Source: Hymenobacter metallicola
GTDB lineage: Bacteria; Bacteroidota; Bacteroidia; Cytophagales; Hymenobacteraceae
DNA length: 64,000 nt
Direction of reading: 5' to 3'
Assembly: GCF_004745645.1 (NCBI RefSeq)
Contig: NZ_SRMB01000007.1
Coordinates: forward strand, 113,332 to 177,331
Below the pieces are notes generated by a model, which ran no database searches, was not told the DNA's origin, and worked only from the letters and a program-made list of their open reading frames with translations. Positions 61,158-64,000 of the stretch are shown in pieces. Positions within the stretch are counted from its first letter, which is position 1. Every line of letters starts with the position of its first letter. The position numbers and the translations under genes are program-made.

Positions 61158-62354
61158 ATGACATTGTTGAAGCTGCCTTTGCGATTCGCACTCCTTCCTG
61201 GCTTGGTAGGTCTGTCAGTTGCAGCTCAGGCTCAGAGTTCACCGAATACGATTACCACGGCCGTTCCTATCCTGACTCTGAGTCCGGATGCTCGCTCGGC
61301 AGCTCTTGGAGAAGCTGGAGTCGCTATTTCGCCAGATGCCAACACATCGTATCATAACGCCGGTAAACTCGGCTTTGTGAACAACAAATACGGGGTGTCA
61401 CCTTCTTATTCTCCTTGGCTCCGCAATGTCACCGACGATATGGGCTTAGCCTATCTGTCGGGCTATAGCAAAATTGGTCAGCGCTCCGCAATTTCGGCTT
61501 CGCTGATGTACTTCGATTTGGGTAACATTTCGTTCCGTGACAAAGACAACCGGTCACTGGGTGATTTCAACCCCAAGGAATACGCCATCAGCATTGCGTA
61601 TGGTCAGCGTCTGAGTGAAAACTTTGGTGTGGGCATTGCAGCTCGTTACATCCGGTCCAACCTGACGGGCGAATCGGCTAGCGGCCGTCCGGGTAATGCC
61701 GCCGCTGTCGATTTGGGCGCCTACTACACCAAGGACCTCACCATTGGCCCTAGCGATTACAATCTGGCTTTGGGTGCCACCATTACCAATATTGGTAATA
61801 AGATGACCTATACCAACGCGCTGCAGGCCGATTTCCTACCGACTACGTTGAAGCTGGGCACGGCTATCACGCGCGAATTAGATGCTTACAACAAGCTCAC
61901 CTTAACGGTGGATGCTGGCAAACTGCTAGTACCGACTCCTTACTACATGGAAGGAGATACAACCGGATTTGGCAAAGCCATTCAAACCAAAAACGAAGAG
62001 ATTCGTGCTAAAGGCATCGTTGGCGGGATTGTTGGCTCCTTCAGCGACGCGCCCGGTGGCTTTAGCGAAGAGTTAAAAGAAATCAATATCTCGGCCGGCC
62101 TGGAGTATTGGTATAATGACCTGTTGGCTGCCCGCGTAGGCTACTTTTACGAAAACCCCGTCAAAGGAGACCGGCAGTACCTAAGCTTTGGTCTAGGCGT
62201 GCGTTACCAGGTTTTTGGCGTCGACGGTACGTACTTAGTACCAAATGAGCGTGCAAACCCGCTGGCCCAAACTATTCGCATATCATTGCACTTCAATTTT
62301 AATAAGTCTGAAGAGGCCTTCGGAACCGATGATGGTTCCGCTCCCATCAACTAA
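61158..62354 (+). CDS. porV: Type IX secretion outer membrane protein PorV (LptO)
   Basis: A 398-residue outer membrane barrel. Signal peptide ends at AAQAQS (near residue 26). The mature start TAVPILTLSPDARSAALGEAGVA is the classic PorV N-terminus, and PDANTSYHNAGKLGFV follows. PorV binds sorting domains of cargo and passes them to PorU. The frame extends to 61044 into porU; the ATG at 61158 gives a proper signal peptide. porU-porV is a conserved pair. Confidence 0.95.
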   Translation: MTLLKLPLRFALLPGLVGLSVAAQAQSSPNTITTAVPILTLSPDARSAALGEAGVAISPDANTSYHNAGKLGFVNNKYGVSPSYSPWLRNVTDDMGLAYLSGYSKIGQRSAISASLMYFDLGNISFRDKDNRSLGDFNPKEYAISIAYGQRLSENFGVGIAARYIRSNLTGESASGRPGNAAAVDLGAYYTKDLTIGPSDYNLALGATITNIGNKMTYTNALQADFLPTTLKLGTAITRELDAYNKLTLTVDAGKLLVPTPYYMEGDTTGFGKAIQTKNEEIRAKGIVGGIVGSFSDAPGGFSEELKEINISAGLEYWYNDLLAARVGYFYENPVKGDRQYLSFGLGVRYQVFGVDGTYLVPNERANPLAQTIRISLHFNFNKSEEAFGTDDGSAPIN

Positions 62355-62363
62355 CTCCTTTCC

Positions 62364-63641
62364 ATGCTCGACCGTCAAGTCGCTCCTCCTGTTCAGCCGC
62401 TGGCCAGCGTAACGCTACCAGCGGCTGACGTGTTTTCGCTACCTAATGGTGCGCGGGTGCACGTTATCCATAATGCTACTCAACCCGTCATTCGCCTGCA
62501 GCTGGTTTTCCCCGCTGGCAAATGGTATGAGCAAGCCTCCGGAATTTCTCTGCTTACTGCCCGCATGCTGCTGGAAGGCACTACAACTCGTACTGCCCGT
62601 CAGATAGCCGATGAAGTGGCTTTTTATGGAGCCTCCCTGGAGTGTGAACAAGGGTTCGACCAAGCAACACTGACTCTGTATTGCCTTTCCCGACACTTAG
62701 AAAAGCTCCTGCCTTTAGTAACCGATGTAACTGTGAATCCTACTTTCCCAGGTATAGAGCTAGCACAGCTTAAAGCCCGGACTGTGCAGAACATCCGGGT
62801 CGAACGGCAAAAGACCAGCTATTTGGCCTCAGAAAAATTCTCTCAAACTTTGTATGGAGCTAGGTATCCGTATGGACGAATGTTTGATGAAACGGAATTC
62901 CAGTCGATAAGCCAGGAGGCAGTTCAAGCTTTTCATCAATCATCCTACCAATTATCTGCCGCCGAAATTTTCTTATGTGGTGATGTAAGTGAAGAGCAGA
63001 TCCAACTTCTGACGCAGCACCTGGGTCATGTCGTTAGTGAGGTTCCAAATACCCCATATGCAGTAGTAACTGAGGCTGTCTTACCCGAAGCTGCTAAGAA
63101 CTACACCACAGTAACGGATGCTATGCAGTCTTCGCTACGGATTGGACGGCTTTGGCCCAACCTTAGCCATGCGGATACGCATAAGCTCCAAGTGCTTGTC
63201 AAAGTTCTGGGCGGATATTTTGGCTCGCGCCTGATGAGGAATATTCGCGAGGATAAGGGCTTTACTTATGGCATATATGCTAGCGTTGGCTCACGCGGAC
63301 ATGCTAACAATTTTGTAATTGGTACAGATGTTAACGCTGCCTCAACTTCAACTGCTGTCCAAGAAATATATAAGGAACTGACATGTCTCCAGAACACCCC
63401 AGTTCCTACTGACGAACTCCAAACAGTCAAGAATTACATGACTGGCAAGTTTGCCAATGAGCTCAGTACTGTATTTGAGCAATGCGACAAATACAAGAAT
63501 ATTATCTTTCTTAACCTCTCACCATCCTATTACTCTGACTTCTTAACCCAAATTAATGAAGTCACCTCAGAGGAGATTCTTCGTCTTGCACAAAGCTACT
63601 TATCTCCCGAATCTATGACGGAAGTTATTGCAGGCCCTTAG
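62364..63641 (+). CDS. M16 family peptidase homologue lacking the zinc-binding motif
   Basis: A 425-residue protein with two M16 half domains. At the place of the inverted zinc motif HxxEH, aligned by the surrounding GxxxxLxxMLxxGT, it reads LLTAR (63-67), so the two His and the Glu are replaced. The C-terminal half still has the substrate-binding R/Y region (EDKGFTYGIYASVG). No signal peptide is seen. M16 non-catalytic subunits typically pair with an active partner, which is not in this window. The gene starts 9 bases after porV. Local GC is low: I counted 24 and 26 G or C in two 60-base lines (62821, 63361). Confidence 0.87.
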   Translation: MLDRQVAPPVQPLASVTLPAADVFSLPNGARVHVIHNATQPVIRLQLVFPAGKWYEQASGISLLTARMLLEGTTTRTARQIADEVAFYGASLECEQGFDQATLTLYCLSRHLEKLLPLVTDVTVNPTFPGIELAQLKARTVQNIRVERQKTSYLASEKFSQTLYGARYPYGRMFDETEFQSISQEAVQAFHQSSYQLSAAEIFLCGDVSEEQIQLLTQHLGHVVSEVPNTPYAVVTEAVLPEAAKNYTTVTDAMQSSLRIGRLWPNLSHADTHKLQVLVKVLGGYFGSRLMRNIREDKGFTYGIYASVGSRGHANNFVIGTDVNAASTSTAVQEIYKELTCLQNTPVPTDELQTVKNYMTGKFANELSTVFEQCDKYKNIIFLNLSPSYYSDFLTQINEVTSEEILRLAQSYLSPESMTEVIAGP

Positions 63642-63645
63642 TTCT

Positions 63646-63699
63646 GTTTTTGCATAAAAAACCTCGCTTCGAATGAAGCGAGGTTTTTTATGCAAAAAC
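63646..63699. terminator. Perfect 25-base inverted repeat terminator
   Basis: 63646-63670 is exactly complementary to 63675-63699 with a 4-base loop. A and T tracts flank a GC core (ACCTCGCTTC), so it can stop transcription from both the M16 gene and the rRNA operon. It follows the M16 stop by 4 bases. Confidence 0.9.
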
Positions 63700-63825
63700 A
63701 TCTGGTATTAGCTGTATCCGAACTAGTCTGCTTTTGTTCTTCATCATCTCCAAATCGAACACAAAAGAAGCTTTTTCTACGACACCACCCGGGCTGGACT
63801 CGTTCACACGGACCCACGTCCGCGT

Positions 63826-63887
63826 CCGGCCGTCGGGGTGCCCGGGCCGGCAAGCAGGGCAAGGGCCCGGCCGTCGGGGCATCCGGG
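63826..63887. repeat. GC-rich direct repeat downstream of the rRNA operon
   Basis: CCGGCCGTCGGGGTGCCCGGG (63826-63846) recurs at 63867-63887 with three differences in 21 bases. The stretch 63790-63900 is far richer in G and C than the neighbouring M16 gene and shows no coding potential. Confidence 0.75.
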
Positions 63888-63910
63888 CGCGGGGGGGCTG
63901 GAAACGACGA

Positions 63911-63943
63911 CGCCCCCTCGCAGCACAAGGTCGCGAGGGGGCG
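63911..63943 (-). terminator. Terminator of the rRNA operon
   Basis: CGCCCCCTCGC (63911-63921) pairs perfectly with GCGAGGGGGCG (63933-63943). It lies 15 bases after the 3' end of 5S rRNA as read on the minus strand. The T tract after the stem is weak (TCGTCGTTTCC). Confidence 0.7.
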
Positions 63944-63958
63944 TGGTAGAAAAAGGTT

Positions 63959-64000
63959 GGCGGCGACCGACTCTCCCACCGGTGAAGGTAGTACCATAGG
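63959..64000 (-). rRNA. rrf: 3' end of 5S rRNA (partial)
   Basis: The minus strand of the last 42 bases reads CCTATGGTACTACC and continues CACCGGTGGGAGAGTCGGTCGCCGCC, which matches the conserved 3' part of Bacteroidota 5S rRNA (ATGGTACT, GTGGGAGAGT-GGTCG-CGCC). The rest of the gene lies beyond the window. The rRNA operon is therefore transcribed leftward toward the M16 gene. Confidence 0.85.

Noticed and set aside
63646..63699. Perfect 25-base inverted repeat as an attachment or transposon end
   Set aside because: The A/T tracts around a GC stem and the position just after a stop codon between convergent units fit a bidirectional terminator; no mobile gene is nearby.
63826..63887. Possible CRISPR array in the GC-rich repeats
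   Set aside because: Only two imperfect copies, no regular spacers and no cas genes nearby.
1..63958. tRNA genes, insertion sequences, prophage or toxin-antitoxin pairs
   Set aside because: Intergenic regions were read on both strands; no cloverleaf-type sequence with a TTCGA arm, transposase, integrase or toxin-like pair was recognised.

Overview
The window looks like chromosomal DNA of a Bacteroidota bacterium in the Cytophagales, most like Hymenobacter or a close relative. The reasons are type IX secretion genes (porZ, porU, porV) with two secreted proteins carrying type IX sorting domains, repeated TAnnTTTG -7 promoter boxes of the Bacteroidota sigma factor, the purH-mreB neighbourhood, high GC in most genes and few Shine-Dalgarno sequences. 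The genus is my impression, not a measured result. I saw no transposase, integrase, phage gene, CRISPR array or tRNA.

Left part (1-16 kb): a partial membrane protein gene with an operator-like palindrome; a NupG-type nucleoside transporter; ndk; an NrnA-type DHH phosphoesterase followed by four consecutive FKBP prolyl isomerase genes, all exported and three of them lipoproteins; then a leftward group of ferredoxin, membrane protein, thymidine kinase, porZ and recO. A conserved-looking gene of unknown function and two polytopic membrane protein genes follow.

Cell-shape region (13.9-27.6 kb): purH, mreB, mreC, mreD and, further left, mrdA (PBP2) and rodA all run leftward. Between mreD and mrdA sits a rightward block of six exported proteins: a carboxypeptidase-regulatory-like protein, a monohaem cytochrome c lipoprotein, a YceI protein, a DUF5777 barrel, an HMA-like protein and a truncated haemoglobin lipoprotein. 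It appears to split an otherwise contiguous elongasome cluster.

Central part (27.8-41.2 kb): an acyl-CoA dehydrogenase-fold protein lacking the usual catalytic glutamates, a PIG-L deacetylase, a NodS-type methyltransferase and a family 2 glycosyltransferase form a compact cassette that may make or tailor an N-modified sugar or glycolipid. This is the best candidate for an undescribed system. It is followed by a Spy-like protein, a protein with an internal duplication, a LytTR two-component pair, two tandem Omp85-type barrels, a UbiA prenyltransferase, a cold-shock protein, a KdsC-like phosphatase, IscX, an ISC-type ferredoxin and a DUF2520 protein.

Right part (41.3-64 kb): a type IX-secreted adhesin; a complete ccmBCDEF cytochrome c maturation cluster whose CcmE has Cys in place of the haem-binding His; a type IX-secreted beta-helix protein; a beta-propeller/outer-membrane barrel fusion with an FAD oxidoreductase; an MBL hydrolase and pssA; then porU-porV and a zinc-less M16 peptidase homologue with markedly lower GC. 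The window ends in the 3' end of a leftward 5S rRNA gene with its terminator.
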